64,000 bases of DNA, from positions 948,996 to 1,012,995 of the forward strand of contig NZ_FONW01000001.1 of the NCBI RefSeq assembly GCF_900113005.1, in the 5' to 3' direction. How positions within the stretch are numbered: the first letter of the stretch is position 1; the number at the start of each line of letters is the position of its first letter. This DNA comes from Sunxiuqinia elliptica. Lineage in GTDB: Bacteria; Bacteroidota; Bacteroidia; Bacteroidales; Prolixibacteraceae. The position numbers and the translations under genes are program-made. This document shows positions 8,258 through 16,715 of this stretch, one piece after another. The notes below the pieces were generated by a model. The model worked only from the letters and a program-made list of their open reading frames with translations. It was not told where the DNA came from and searched no databases.

Positions 8258-9784
8258 ATGATGAAACCACGTGTTTTTTGGTGCTTTGTTTTTATGGCCT
8301 GTTTGGTGCAGCTAAAGTCATATGCTCAAACTTCCAATGCAAAAGTGCTTACTTTTTCGGAAGTTTATGACCAGATGATGGGCAATAGCCACGTTTTAAA
8401 GCAGGCCGAATACCAAATGAACGAGAAAGCAGCAGAGTTGAAAGCTGCTAAAGGTTTGCGTGCACCTAAAGTCAGTCTTACAGGAACAGCAGTTCAAATG
8501 GCAGATCCATTGCATTTGGACTTAACGCCTGTACGCGATGCAATTACGCCACTTTATTCAGCCTTAGGACACTTTGGAGACTTCTCCGGAGTTCCAAACC
8601 CAGATCCAGGAACGAATCAGTTAATGCCAACTTTGCCCGATGATATGAGCACGGCTGCTATGCGGGCAAAATTATTGGAAGGCCTGGATCATGTAAATGC
8701 AGCAGAATGGGATCAAATGATTCAGGAAAAGCAGTTTGCTTCGTTGAGTGCCTCGGTTGTTTGGCCTTTATTCACTGGCGGGAAGATTAATGCCGCTAAC
8801 GAAGCAGCCCGCATTCATGAGGAAGAAGCAGGCTTGCAGAAAGAACAAAAGCAGGCTGAATTGCTAAGTGAATTAGTAACTCGTTATTACGGCTTGGTGC
8901 TATCGCGCGAAGCCGAGAAAGTTCGGGTGCAGGTGCTTGATGCAATGGAGAAGCACTTGTACGATGCCGAAAAATTAACCGAAGAGGGGCAAATTGCTCA
9001 AGTTGAAAAGTTGCATGCCGAAGTGGCTAAGGCCGATGCCGAGCGTGAACTTCAAAAAGCCCGCCGCCAGTCACAAATCATAGAACGTTCACTTCAGAAT
9101 ACGCTTGCGATGGAGCCTACGGAGTCTATTGTGCCGGCCAACCGCTTGTTTATATTAAGTGAAGTTGGTGAAGAGAGTCAGTTTGTTGAATTAGCGAAAA
9201 CAAACAGCCCGTTATTGAAACAGGTTGATTCGAAGAAGGAGTTAAGCAAAACCGGGGTAAAACTGGAAAAGAGTGATTACATGCCAACGGTTGCCTTGAC
9301 CGGAATGTACGATATTGCAAACAAAGATTTATCTCCCTACGTACCCGAATGGTTAGTTGGTGTTGGGGTGAAATGGACCTTATTTGACGGTGCGGCTCGT
9401 ACCCGAAAAGTACAAGCTGCAAAACACCGGGTAAGCCAAGTGGAAGAGGCTGGACTGAAAGCTGAAGATGATATTGAGACCGTGATTCGTAAATTACATC
9501 AACAGTTGAGTATGCAGCTGGAACAACACGAAAGTCTGAAGAAATCCTTGACGTTTGCAGAGGCCTATTTGGAAAGTAAAGACCGGGCTTTTCACGAAGG
9601 CTTGGCCACTTCATCAGATGTTGTTGATGCTCGCTTGCTGGTTGCCAAGTTTAAAATTGAACAGTTGCAAGCGATGTATCAGTACGATGTTGCTTTGGCC
9701 AGCTTGATGCAGATTTGCGGCGTGCCAGCACAGTTCAATAACTACCTGACCAGCGATTTGGTCATTACTCAATCTATTGACTAG
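8258..9784 (+). CDS. TolC-family outer-membrane efflux protein
   Basis: Outer-membrane channel component of a tripartite exporter. A signal peptide (about residues 1-24, ending SYAQ) leads into two homologous alpha-helical/beta-barrel halves. Typical elements are long heptad-rich stretches rich in A, E, K and Q and a WPLFTGGKINAANEAA segment (about 170-190), the usual start of a TolC helix. WTLFDGAARTRKVQAAKHRVSQ in the second half is the repeat counterpart. The 508 residues fit the family. It is first in an operon with an adaptor (31-base gap) and two ABC-2 permeases, so it probably forms the outer-membrane exit for that pump. Confidence 0.9.
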   Translation: MMKPRVFWCFVFMACLVQLKSYAQTSNAKVLTFSEVYDQMMGNSHVLKQAEYQMNEKAAELKAAKGLRAPKVSLTGTAVQMADPLHLDLTPVRDAITPLYSALGHFGDFSGVPNPDPGTNQLMPTLPDDMSTAAMRAKLLEGLDHVNAAEWDQMIQEKQFASLSASVVWPLFTGGKINAANEAARIHEEEAGLQKEQKQAELLSELVTRYYGLVLSREAEKVRVQVLDAMEKHLYDAEKLTEEGQIAQVEKLHAEVAKADAERELQKARRQSQIIERSLQNTLAMEPTESIVPANRLFILSEVGEESQFVELAKTNSPLLKQVDSKKELSKTGVKLEKSDYMPTVALTGMYDIANKDLSPYVPEWLVGVGVKWTLFDGAARTRKVQAAKHRVSQVEEAGLKAEDDIETVIRKLHQQLSMQLEQHESLKKSLTFAEAYLESKDRAFHEGLATSSDVVDARLLVAKFKIEQLQAMYQYDVALASLMQICGVPAQFNNYLTSDLVITQSID

Positions 9785-9815
9785 CAATTAAATTGAAAAA
9801 CGAAAAAAAGAAAAC

Positions 9816-10811
9816 ATGAATAAGACGAGAAATTTTATCATTGGCCTGTTTTTTACAGCTTTGTTAATTTTTGTCCTGTATACCACTTGGTTGATTACAC
9901 GACCTGTTCCTTTGGAAATTCAAGGTGAGATTGAAGCCACCCAATTTCGGGTTGCCTCAAAAATTCCAGGACGAATCGATGCCATTGCCGTTCGCAAAGG
10001 ACAGCAGGTGCAAAAAGGTGACTTTTTATTCTCGATTAAAAGTCCGGAGATTGAAGCTAAACTTCAACAGGCAACTGCTGCCCGCACTGCTGCCGAAGCG
10101 CAAAGCATGAAAGCACAGCACGGTGCACAAAAAGAAGATATTCAGGCTGCTTATAGCACCTATTTGAAGGCAGAGGCTGCTGCTCGCTTATATGAAAAGA
10201 CGTTTGAGCGGGTTTCGAATTTATTTGAAGCCGGGGTTGTTCCTGAGCAGAAAAAGGATGAAGCTGAAACCCAAATGGAAGCTTCCCGCGAAACAGCAAA
10301 TGCAGCAAAAGCCATTTGGGAGAAAGCTCGCAAAGGAGCCCGGAATGAAGATAAAAAAGCTGCAGAAGCTTTGGTCGCTCAAGCTGAAGGAGCAATTGCC
10401 GAAGTGGAATCGTACTTGAGCGAAACACAAATTAGCGCTCCAGCAAAAGGGGAGATTTCAAACATCATTTCGGAAGAAGGTGAACTTGTACCAACGGGTT
10501 TTCCGGTAGTGACCATTCACGATTTATCGGATAGTTGGGCAACTTTCTTCATTCGCGAAGATTTGATGGCTGATATTCGTTTGGGAAGCGAGATCAAAGC
10601 AACGGTGCCGGCGCTTGGAAATCAGGAAATGACCTTCAAAATTAATTACATCAGTCCATTGGCTGACTTTGCCAGCTGGACATCCACCAAAGCATCGGGT
10701 GGTTTCGATATGAAATCATTCGAAATCCATGCCGTACCTGCAAAAGCAGTGGATGGCCTGCGCCCGGGAATGAGTGTGTTAATCAACTGGAAACAATTTA
10801 AGAAGCAGTAA
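9816..10811 (+). CDS. HlyD-family periplasmic adaptor (YbhG-like)
   Basis: Membrane-fusion protein linking an inner-membrane transporter to the TolC-type channel. One N-terminal transmembrane helix (about 6-25) is followed by a split biotinyl-lipoyl domain (KIPGRIDAIAVRKGQQVQKGDFLFSI, about 49-74). A long coiled-coil hairpin rich in A, E and K (about 80-195) comes next, then the second lipoyl half (ISAPAKGEISNIISEEGELV) and a beta-barrel. The 331-residue size and close spacing with the permease genes resemble the YbhG/YhiI group associated with ABC-2 exporters. The stop is four bases from the next start, so translation is probably coupled. Confidence 0.9.
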   Translation: MNKTRNFIIGLFFTALLIFVLYTTWLITRPVPLEIQGEIEATQFRVASKIPGRIDAIAVRKGQQVQKGDFLFSIKSPEIEAKLQQATAARTAAEAQSMKAQHGAQKEDIQAAYSTYLKAEAAARLYEKTFERVSNLFEAGVVPEQKKDEAETQMEASRETANAAKAIWEKARKGARNEDKKAAEALVAQAEGAIAEVESYLSETQISAPAKGEISNIISEEGELVPTGFPVVTIHDLSDSWATFFIREDLMADIRLGSEIKATVPALGNQEMTFKINYISPLADFASWTSTKASGGFDMKSFEIHAVPAKAVDGLRPGMSVLINWKQFKKQ

Positions 10812-10814
10812 GGT

Positions 10815-12014
10815 ATGAACCAGAAAGAGCAAACAGGCTTTTTTCGCAGGAATCCTTTTTTTAGGGTGCTCTTTCGGGAAATCGACCGGATGAGCAGTTC
10901 CTTCATCTACTTGTTTATCACGTTGCTAGGGCCGCTGATTGCCTTCATCTTGTTGTTGGCCATTTTCAACGAAGGCGTTCCCCGGAACTTGTCGGTAGCG
11001 TTGGTGGATCAGGATAACTCAGCCTTGTCGCGAAAGATGGGCATGTGGATTGATGCTGCTCCGGAAGCCGAAATTGCTATGCGCCTGCCTAATTTGGCAG
11101 AGGCCTACCAGCGAATGGAAACCGGTCATGTTGATGCCGTTGTGGTCATTCCCGAGGAAACGGAAAAGAATATTCTGAAGGGCGTACAACAGCAAATTCC
11201 GGTTTTTATCAATAATTCAAATATTCTGAAAGGAGGCTATCTACAAAAAGGAATTTATAAAACTCTGGCAACCATGTCGGGAGGAATTAAAGTTCAGGTA
11301 GCCATGAAACACGGCCTGTCGGAAAAACAGGCTTTGGCGAAAGCGCAGCCCGTAAAGTTGCATCAGCATATCCTGTTTAACCCATTTGGCAACTATGCCT
11401 ATTTCCTGTTGACCGCCTTGCTGCCGCTTATGGTGGTGGTGTTTACCTTGCTAAGTACGGTGTATGCAGTTGGTATTGAGGTGCGGGATGGTACCGGCCC
11501 CGAGTGGCTGGAGCATTCCGGAGGGAGTGTTATTGTTGGGGTAGCCGGAAAACTGCTGCCTTACACTTTGCTGTTTAGCGTTCTTGCAACGGTGATGAAC
11601 GTCATTTTGTTTGTGCAGATGGGAACTCCGCTGCGAGGCGAATTCATGTTGATTGTATTGGGTGAATTGCTCCTGATCGTGGCTTATCAGTTTTTGGGAA
11701 TTTTGCTTGTTGCAGTAACCAGTAATTTACGCTTGTCGTTATCCTTGGGAAGTGCTTATTCCATGATGGCTTTGACTTTCTCAGGCTTAACCTTCCCGCA
11801 GTTTGCCATGCCGGTAATTGCGAAAGCGTTTACTTGGCTTTTCCCATTCACCTATTGGGTGAAGTTGTTTATTTCTCAAGCGATACGGGGAGAAGCAGCT
11901 GTTTTGGGAATTCGTTATTTAGCGATTATCCCCTTGTTTATCCTATTGTCAGTTGCCTTGTTCCCTCGGCTGAAACGTATTTTGCTGAATGAAAAGTTCT
12001 GGGGAAAAGTATAG
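10815..12014 (+). CDS. ABC-2 type permease, first of a pair
   Basis: Inner-membrane transport subunit of the ABC-2 class (YbhS/YhhJ-like). The N-terminal helix (about 28-52) is followed by a large extracytoplasmic domain containing VALVDQDNSALSR and DAVVVIPEETEKNI, motifs typical of this group. Five further helices lie in the C-terminal half, ending in LFISQAIRGEA and a final helix. The 399 residues are standard. It starts 3 bases after the adaptor and precedes a second permease, so the two probably form a heterodimer. No nucleotide-binding subunit is encoded beside it. Confidence 0.9.
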   Translation: MNQKEQTGFFRRNPFFRVLFREIDRMSSSFIYLFITLLGPLIAFILLLAIFNEGVPRNLSVALVDQDNSALSRKMGMWIDAAPEAEIAMRLPNLAEAYQRMETGHVDAVVVIPEETEKNILKGVQQQIPVFINNSNILKGGYLQKGIYKTLATMSGGIKVQVAMKHGLSEKQALAKAQPVKLHQHILFNPFGNYAYFLLTALLPLMVVVFTLLSTVYAVGIEVRDGTGPEWLEHSGGSVIVGVAGKLLPYTLLFSVLATVMNVILFVQMGTPLRGEFMLIVLGELLLIVAYQFLGILLVAVTSNLRLSLSLGSAYSMMALTFSGLTFPQFAMPVIAKAFTWLFPFTYWVKLFISQAIRGEAAVLGIRYLAIIPLFILLSVALFPRLKRILLNEKFWGKV

Positions 12015-12068
12015 GCTTTAAATTCGAAGTGTTTTAGGGGCTGAAGTTTGGGCTCTAAATTTTTAGAA

Positions 12069-13295
12069 ATGAAAACAATCGTAACAAAAATAAGGACCGG
12101 TATTCGCATGACGGGAGAGTTCTATCAGGATGAAATGAAAGCCATTCTGAAAGACCAAGGTGCTCTTTTGATTTTGTTGGGAGCAATCATCATTTATTCG
12201 TTGATTTATGCCTATGCCTACAAAATGGAAGTTGTGCGGGAGATTGATACCGTGGTGGTTGACTTGGACCGTAGTTCTTCAAGCCGACAGCTAGTGCGCA
12301 TGATTGATGGAACAGAAGAAGCGAATATCAGTCTTTCAGCAACCAGCATGCAAGAAGCCAAGGAACTTTTTTATGAAGATGACCAAGTTGGCGGGATTGT
12401 CCTGATCCCTTCTGGATTTGAAAAGGATTTGCTGGAGGGAGTTCAAACTGATGTGTCGGTGTATGCTGATGGTAGTTATTTCTTAATCTATCGACAGCTT
12501 GTTGGAGCTGCCGTAAAATCGGTGGGTACTTTTTCTGCAGGCGTTGAAATTAAGCGTTTGATGGCTGAAGGAAAAACCTATGAACAGGCTATGGCTGCCC
12601 GCGATCCTTTATCTGCTGATTTGCATTTTTGGTTCAACTCCTCTTCGGGCTATGGCAGTTTTGTAATGCCAGGGCTGATTTTGATCATTCTGCAACAAAC
12701 CTTGTTGATTGGAATTGGAATGATCGGTGGTACGGGCAAAGAGAAGAATCGGCATAGTTTTCAGGTGCCTGTAGCTTTAAGGCGTGGTGGAATTTTTCCC
12801 TTGCTTTTTGGCAAAAGCCTGAGTTACCTGACCGTTTACAGCATCAATAGTGTGTTTGCCATGGTGCTGTTGCATCATTGGTTTGATTATCCGAACCAGG
12901 GAAGTTACCTGGATGTCATGGCCTTAACCTTGCTGTTTTTGCTTGCCGTAATTTTTATGGGAATTACCTTTTCGGTGTTGTTTAAAAAGCGCGAATCGTC
13001 CATTTTATTTATGGTTTTCTTGTCACCTATCGTTTTGTTTTTGAGTGGAATTAGCTGGCCTGCCGCTTCAATTCCTCCGTTCCTGTACAAGTTGGCCCAC
13101 GTATTTCCATCAACCATTATGGTTCCGGCTTATTTGCGAATACGTAATCTGGGTGTGGATTTAAGCAGCGTACATTACGAATACTTATTGTTGTTGGCTC
13201 AGGTGGGCTTTTATTTTGTAACGGCGTCGGTGGCTTTGTATTTCGAAACCAGACATAACCGGAAGATAGAGGCGAGAGCAAAGACTCAGGAATGA
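12069..13295 (+). CDS. ABC-2 type permease, second of a pair
   Basis: Partner permease with the same architecture as its neighbour. An N-terminal helix (LLILLGAIIIYSLIYAYAY) leads to an extracytoplasmic domain with VVDLDRSSSSRQLVRMID and GGIVLIPSGFEKDLL. A C-terminal bundle of about five helices includes a SGISWPAASIPP segment, frequent in YbhR/YhhJ-type proteins. I place the start at the ATG at 12069 (408 residues); an in-frame TTG at 12048 would add seven unremarkable residues and is less likely. It is last in the four-gene export operon; an array of hairpin repeats begins 26 bases after the stop. Confidence 0.9.
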   Translation: MKTIVTKIRTGIRMTGEFYQDEMKAILKDQGALLILLGAIIIYSLIYAYAYKMEVVREIDTVVVDLDRSSSSRQLVRMIDGTEEANISLSATSMQEAKELFYEDDQVGGIVLIPSGFEKDLLEGVQTDVSVYADGSYFLIYRQLVGAAVKSVGTFSAGVEIKRLMAEGKTYEQAMAARDPLSADLHFWFNSSSGYGSFVMPGLILIILQQTLLIGIGMIGGTGKEKNRHSFQVPVALRRGGIFPLLFGKSLSYLTVYSINSVFAMVLLHHWFDYPNQGSYLDVMALTLLFLLAVIFMGITFSVLFKKRESSILFMVFLSPIVLFLSGISWPAASIPPFLYKLAHVFPSTIMVPAYLRIRNLGVDLSSVHYEYLLLLAQVGFYFVTASVALYFETRHNRKIEARAKTQE

Positions 13296-13320
13296 ATCAG
13301 GATTCACGAGCGCGGAGAAG

Positions 13321-13525
13321 AAAGTTAGTTGTCAATTTTCATTTCCGCCCCACCGGAAGTAAAAGTTGGCTGCCGATTTTCATTTCCGCCCCACCGGAAG
13401 TAAAAGTTAGCCGTCAGTTTTCATTTCCGCAGCACCGGAAGTAAAAGTTGGCTGTCGATTTTCATTTCCGCTTCACCGGAAGTAAAAGTTGGCTGTCAGT
13501 TTTCGTTTCCACATCCCACGAAATG
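13321..13525. repeat. Five tandem 41-bp repeats, each able to form a hairpin
   Basis: Units begin at about 13321, 13362, 13403, 13444 and 13485; the shared AAAGTT word recurs at exactly 41-base intervals. The first four copies differ at only a few positions and the fifth is degenerate. Within each unit TTTTCATTTCCG and CGGAAGTAAAAG are nearly self-complementary around a six-base spacer, so each copy can fold into a stem-loop. The array fills the spacer between two convergent genes. The copies are contiguous, without unique spacers, so it is not a CRISPR array. It may act as a transcript end or RNA-protecting structure, or be a decayed family of palindromic repeats. Confidence 0.85.
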
Positions 13526-13591
13526 AAAATTTCCTACCTCTGGTTCGGTTGCGGCAGCTCTTCATGCCGGAACTGTTGCTACTTCTGGGCT

Positions 13592-15811
13592 CTATTCAAT
13601 CACCTTTTCATCATGACTGTTGACAAACAGCATCGAATCGATGTTGTTAAAACCTTGGAAGAGTGGTGTGCCTTGGTGTTTCAGGTGGTCGCCACGGAAA
13701 CCCAGAATGACTAGTCCGGCATCGGCCGACCGTTGGTTGATCATCTCCTGGATACTTACATCATCCTGTTCTTCTAAAAACTCAATGTTTTTGAGCGTGA
13801 TGGGTAGGCGCCCGCGTATAATCAGGTCCTGAAGATGTGTTTTTGTATTTTCAATTTCACCTGGTTTCGAAATGTCAAAAATCTTGATGGCACTCTTTTT
13901 CCAATCCGGGTGCGCATAAATAATGAAACTTAGCAAAATCATCAGGTTGGCGTTGAACTCATCACTTCGTTTCAGCCACAAATGAATATCCTTGTCCGAG
14001 TCAATCGGATCCAGTCCGGTCCGCAGAATTAGCACATCAAAATTCCCAGCATTGACCAAGCCGTAATTCTCAATAATTCGCTTTAAGCCATCTTCATCGT
14101 TGGTGTTATTGTCAAAAATGAGCATGTTGTTGTCCAGCCCGGTAATGCCTGGAAGCTGCACGGCCTGGGCAATGGCAGAGGTATATGATGGGGAAATCAT
14201 GGTGTCAACATACACTTGGCTCTCAATTTTCCCAAATTGCAGGATCAGCTTATCCAGTTTTGCCTTGGCTTCTTTGTTTGAGGCTTTTGAAAAGTAGCCG
14301 TGAATGAGGTGAATATAGGTACCAAATCCATATTTGTACGAAATCCAGTTTAGCAGGCGGAATGCCTCTTTGCGCTCGTCAGTTTTGTCTGAAATGCAGA
14401 TACAGCTAGGACGCCATTCTTTATAAGAAGTCCGTTTTCTGGCATTTTGAAGGTAAACCTGCAGGTTGCGATTGAGCTGAAAAATGGCATTGATGAAAAT
14501 AATTTCCAGTCCTTTTCGGTCTTTGTGGTAGTGGTTAACCATCAGGTAAATGAGTGCCATGGCCAATAACGACAAGAAAGCGTATAGCGCGTCAATTTTA
14601 AACATGACAAACAAGGCGGTCACAAAACCAATAAGTGAGAAATACCAACGCGAGCGGAACGAAGGACGGTACGAAGGTGATGAGCCAAAGTGATTGAGGA
14701 ATGAGATCAGACACAGCGAGCCGTAAGTTACCATGAAAAACATGGAGATAATTCCGGCAACGGCATTGACATTTCCTGCAGCAACAAAAATGAAGGCAAT
14801 TAAAATGGTTACAATGCTGGCATTGATGGGCTCACCTGTTTTTTTGTCGTTTATTTTCAGGAAGGCATTGACTCTTATGCCTGGAAAAGATCGGTCGGTT
14901 GCTAAGGCTTGCAGGGTTCGTGGAGCAACCATGATGGATCCGATGGCCGATGAAAGTGTAGAGGCCGCCAGCCCGATGGGAATAATAATACTGCCACCAA
15001 GAGCAATCTTGCCCATGATTAGCTGTTCTTCAAGAAGATCTGTTTGGCTGGCTGATGATGCCAGTTTCCAGGCAATGAATAAGTAAACAATCATTCCGGA
15101 AAAGGTAGCCAGGGTGGTTCCCAACGGAATGGCCTTGGATGGGTTCTTCAGTTCGCCGGATAAGCCAACTCCTGCGGTCATACCGGTAAAGGCTGGGAAA
15201 ATGATAGCAAACACAATAAAAAATTGATTCATATTGCGCATCTCAGCCGAGAAGATGGAAAAGGTGTTGGCCTCGTAATAGTCTGTTGTTCCTGCAAAAA
15301 ACAGGATTAAGGCTAAAGCCAGGATTCCAACAATGATATAGAGTGTTTTAACTCCCATGGCCGCCCCTTTCTTCAAGATCAAGTAGGATAAGCCTGCCAT
15401 GGCTGGTAGGCTTATGGCTTGCCGTGGAAGTACAAAATTATAATTCACTTCTATGTATTGAAAAAGAAACTCAAACGATTCGGTGAAAGCAATGATGTAG
15501 AATGCCACACTGATTGCCTGTGACAGGTAAAGGGCAATCCCCACGGTTGCTCCAATATTTAAGCCAAACGAGCGGGAAATAATGAAGTACTCTCCTCCAC
15601 CTTCAACACGTTTATTCGTTGCAATTTCAGAAATGGCTAATGCGGTAGGGATGGTCACCAAGTGCCCCAGTAAAATGATTAACACAACTCCCCAAAAACC
15701 GAGTGTTCCAACACCATACCCAAACCTTAGGAATAGAATGGCCCCAAGTATGGTTGACATAGCCGTGAAAAATACAGGAGCAGTTCCAAACTCTTTTTTA
15801 GTTGTTCCCAT
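13592..15811 (-). CDS. SLC12-like cation-chloride cotransporter / APC-superfamily permease
   Basis: Membrane transporter of the amino acid-polyamine-cation superfamily, close in layout to bacterial Na-K-Cl cotransporter relatives. The first helix carries STILGAILFLRFGYGVG (about 19-35), the unwound-helix motif of this fold. About twelve helices extend to residue ~435, including FPAFTGMTAGVGLSGELKNPSKAIPLGT, a hallmark of the SLC12 branch. A soluble C-terminal domain of about 300 residues resembles the cytosolic regulatory domain of KCC/NKCC proteins (VLILRTGLDP, INQRSADAGLVILGFRG). The substrate cannot be read from sequence. It converges on the export operon across the 41-bp repeat array and is separate from the genes upstream. 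Confidence 0.85.
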   Translation of the reverse strand: MGTTKKEFGTAPVFFTAMSTILGAILFLRFGYGVGTLGFWGVVLIILLGHLVTIPTALAISEIATNKRVEGGGEYFIISRSFGLNIGATVGIALYLSQAISVAFYIIAFTESFEFLFQYIEVNYNFVLPRQAISLPAMAGLSYLILKKGAAMGVKTLYIIVGILALALILFFAGTTDYYEANTFSIFSAEMRNMNQFFIVFAIIFPAFTGMTAGVGLSGELKNPSKAIPLGTTLATFSGMIVYLFIAWKLASSASQTDLLEEQLIMGKIALGGSIIIPIGLAASTLSSAIGSIMVAPRTLQALATDRSFPGIRVNAFLKINDKKTGEPINASIVTILIAFIFVAAGNVNAVAGIISMFFMVTYGSLCLISFLNHFGSSPSYRPSFRSRWYFSLIGFVTALFVMFKIDALYAFLSLLAMALIYLMVNHYHKDRKGLEIIFINAIFQLNRNLQVYLQNARKRTSYKEWRPSCICISDKTDERKEAFRLLNWISYKYGFGTYIHLIHGYFSKASNKEAKAKLDKLILQFGKIESQVYVDTMISPSYTSAIAQAVQLPGITGLDNNMLIFDNNTNDEDGLKRIIENYGLVNAGNFDVLILRTGLDPIDSDKDIHLWLKRSDEFNANLMILLSFIIYAHPDWKKSAIKIFDISKPGEIENTKTHLQDLIIRGRLPITLKNIEFLEEQDDVSIQEMINQRSADAGLVILGFRGDHLKHQGTPLFQGFNNIDSMLFVNSHDEKVIE

Positions 15812-16076
15812 AGCTTATCATTTTGATGTTCTAACAAAGGAATGATACGTAATGATCATAAAAAAGGCACATTCCTCGAAATTCCTTTGTTGATGGTTAC
15901 AAGATATTAATTTGAACGATTTGTTATACTGCCTTAATGAAAATAAATCGATGGTTAATTGAAAGTATTGTCATCCAAACCGCCATTTTAAGCTGTTGTG
16001 CAAGTCTCGGATTTCAACAAAATGCTTGAATTCAGAATTGGCAGAGTTGGGCATTTGAGCGTTTAACCAGGTGAAC

Positions 16077-16715
16077 TTATTTCTTCTTGAAATAGAAAAA
16101 TGTTTTTTGCTGAGCAAGGTCGTCAAAATTGAAGATTTGCTTGTCGGGATGTAGCCTGAAGAAGGCTAACATCGCCATGTCTCCGGCACAAAACAGGGAA
16201 TGGATACACATGACTCCCAGAAAGAAGTATGCCCAGGGAGTGGCCCATAAAAGTATCGCCAAAAGAATCGTAATGACTTTAACAACAACAAATGGAGCCC
16301 AGGCAACAACCCGAAAAGAAGGGTAATCAACGACTTGTTGGTCAACTGCTGCATAGAAAATGAATTTATGCCAAATGGCCCCAAAGCGGACAGGCCCCGC
16401 TCCTTTGATGCGGTAAGCCAGCGCATGAATCAGTTCGTGCAGAATGATCAGCAGGGTGAACGAAAAAAGAAGTGCAGCTCCCATAGCCACTAAGGGCAAG
16501 CTCATATCGCGGGTCGAGAGAATAATTGCCTTAACCAGCAGGATGATGAATAGTCCAATCATGGCTAGCTGGTAAGCTGAATAGTTACGAATCAGCTGTT
16601 TCTCTTCTGCTAGCTGCTCAAAAATAAACTGTTTAATATGAAGGTGATCCACTTCGGCGAGTAACTCAAAATCCTCTCCTTCAATTAAATCTTGTGGGGT
16701 CAATTTTTGCTTCAT
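16077..16715 (-). CDS. DUF3267 family membrane metalloprotease-like protein
   Basis: Small polytopic membrane protein with four to five predicted helices. It carries HELIHA (His93, Glu94, His97) at the end of the second helix and an Asp179 in CAGDMAML, the arrangement of a zinc site in DUF3267 and site-2-protease-like families. The partner substrate is unknown. Its ATG overlaps the stop of the upstream flippase gene by the ATGA junction, so the two are translationally coupled. Proteolytic activity is inferred only from the HExxH motif. The 212-residue length is normal for the family. Confidence 0.8.
   Translation of the reverse strand: MKQKLTPQDLIEGEDFELLAEVDHLHIKQFIFEQLAEEKQLIRNYSAYQLAMIGLFIILLVKAIILSTRDMSLPLVAMGAALLFSFTLLIILHELIHALAYRIKGAGPVRFGAIWHKFIFYAAVDQQVVDYPSFRVVAWAPFVVVKVITILLAILLWATPWAYFFLGVMCIHSLFCAGDMAMLAFFRLHPDKQIFNFDDLAQQKTFFYFKKK

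Noticed and set aside
13321-13525. CRISPR array
   Set aside because: The repeats are contiguous 41-bp units without unique spacers and no cas genes are nearby; it is a tandem hairpin repeat.
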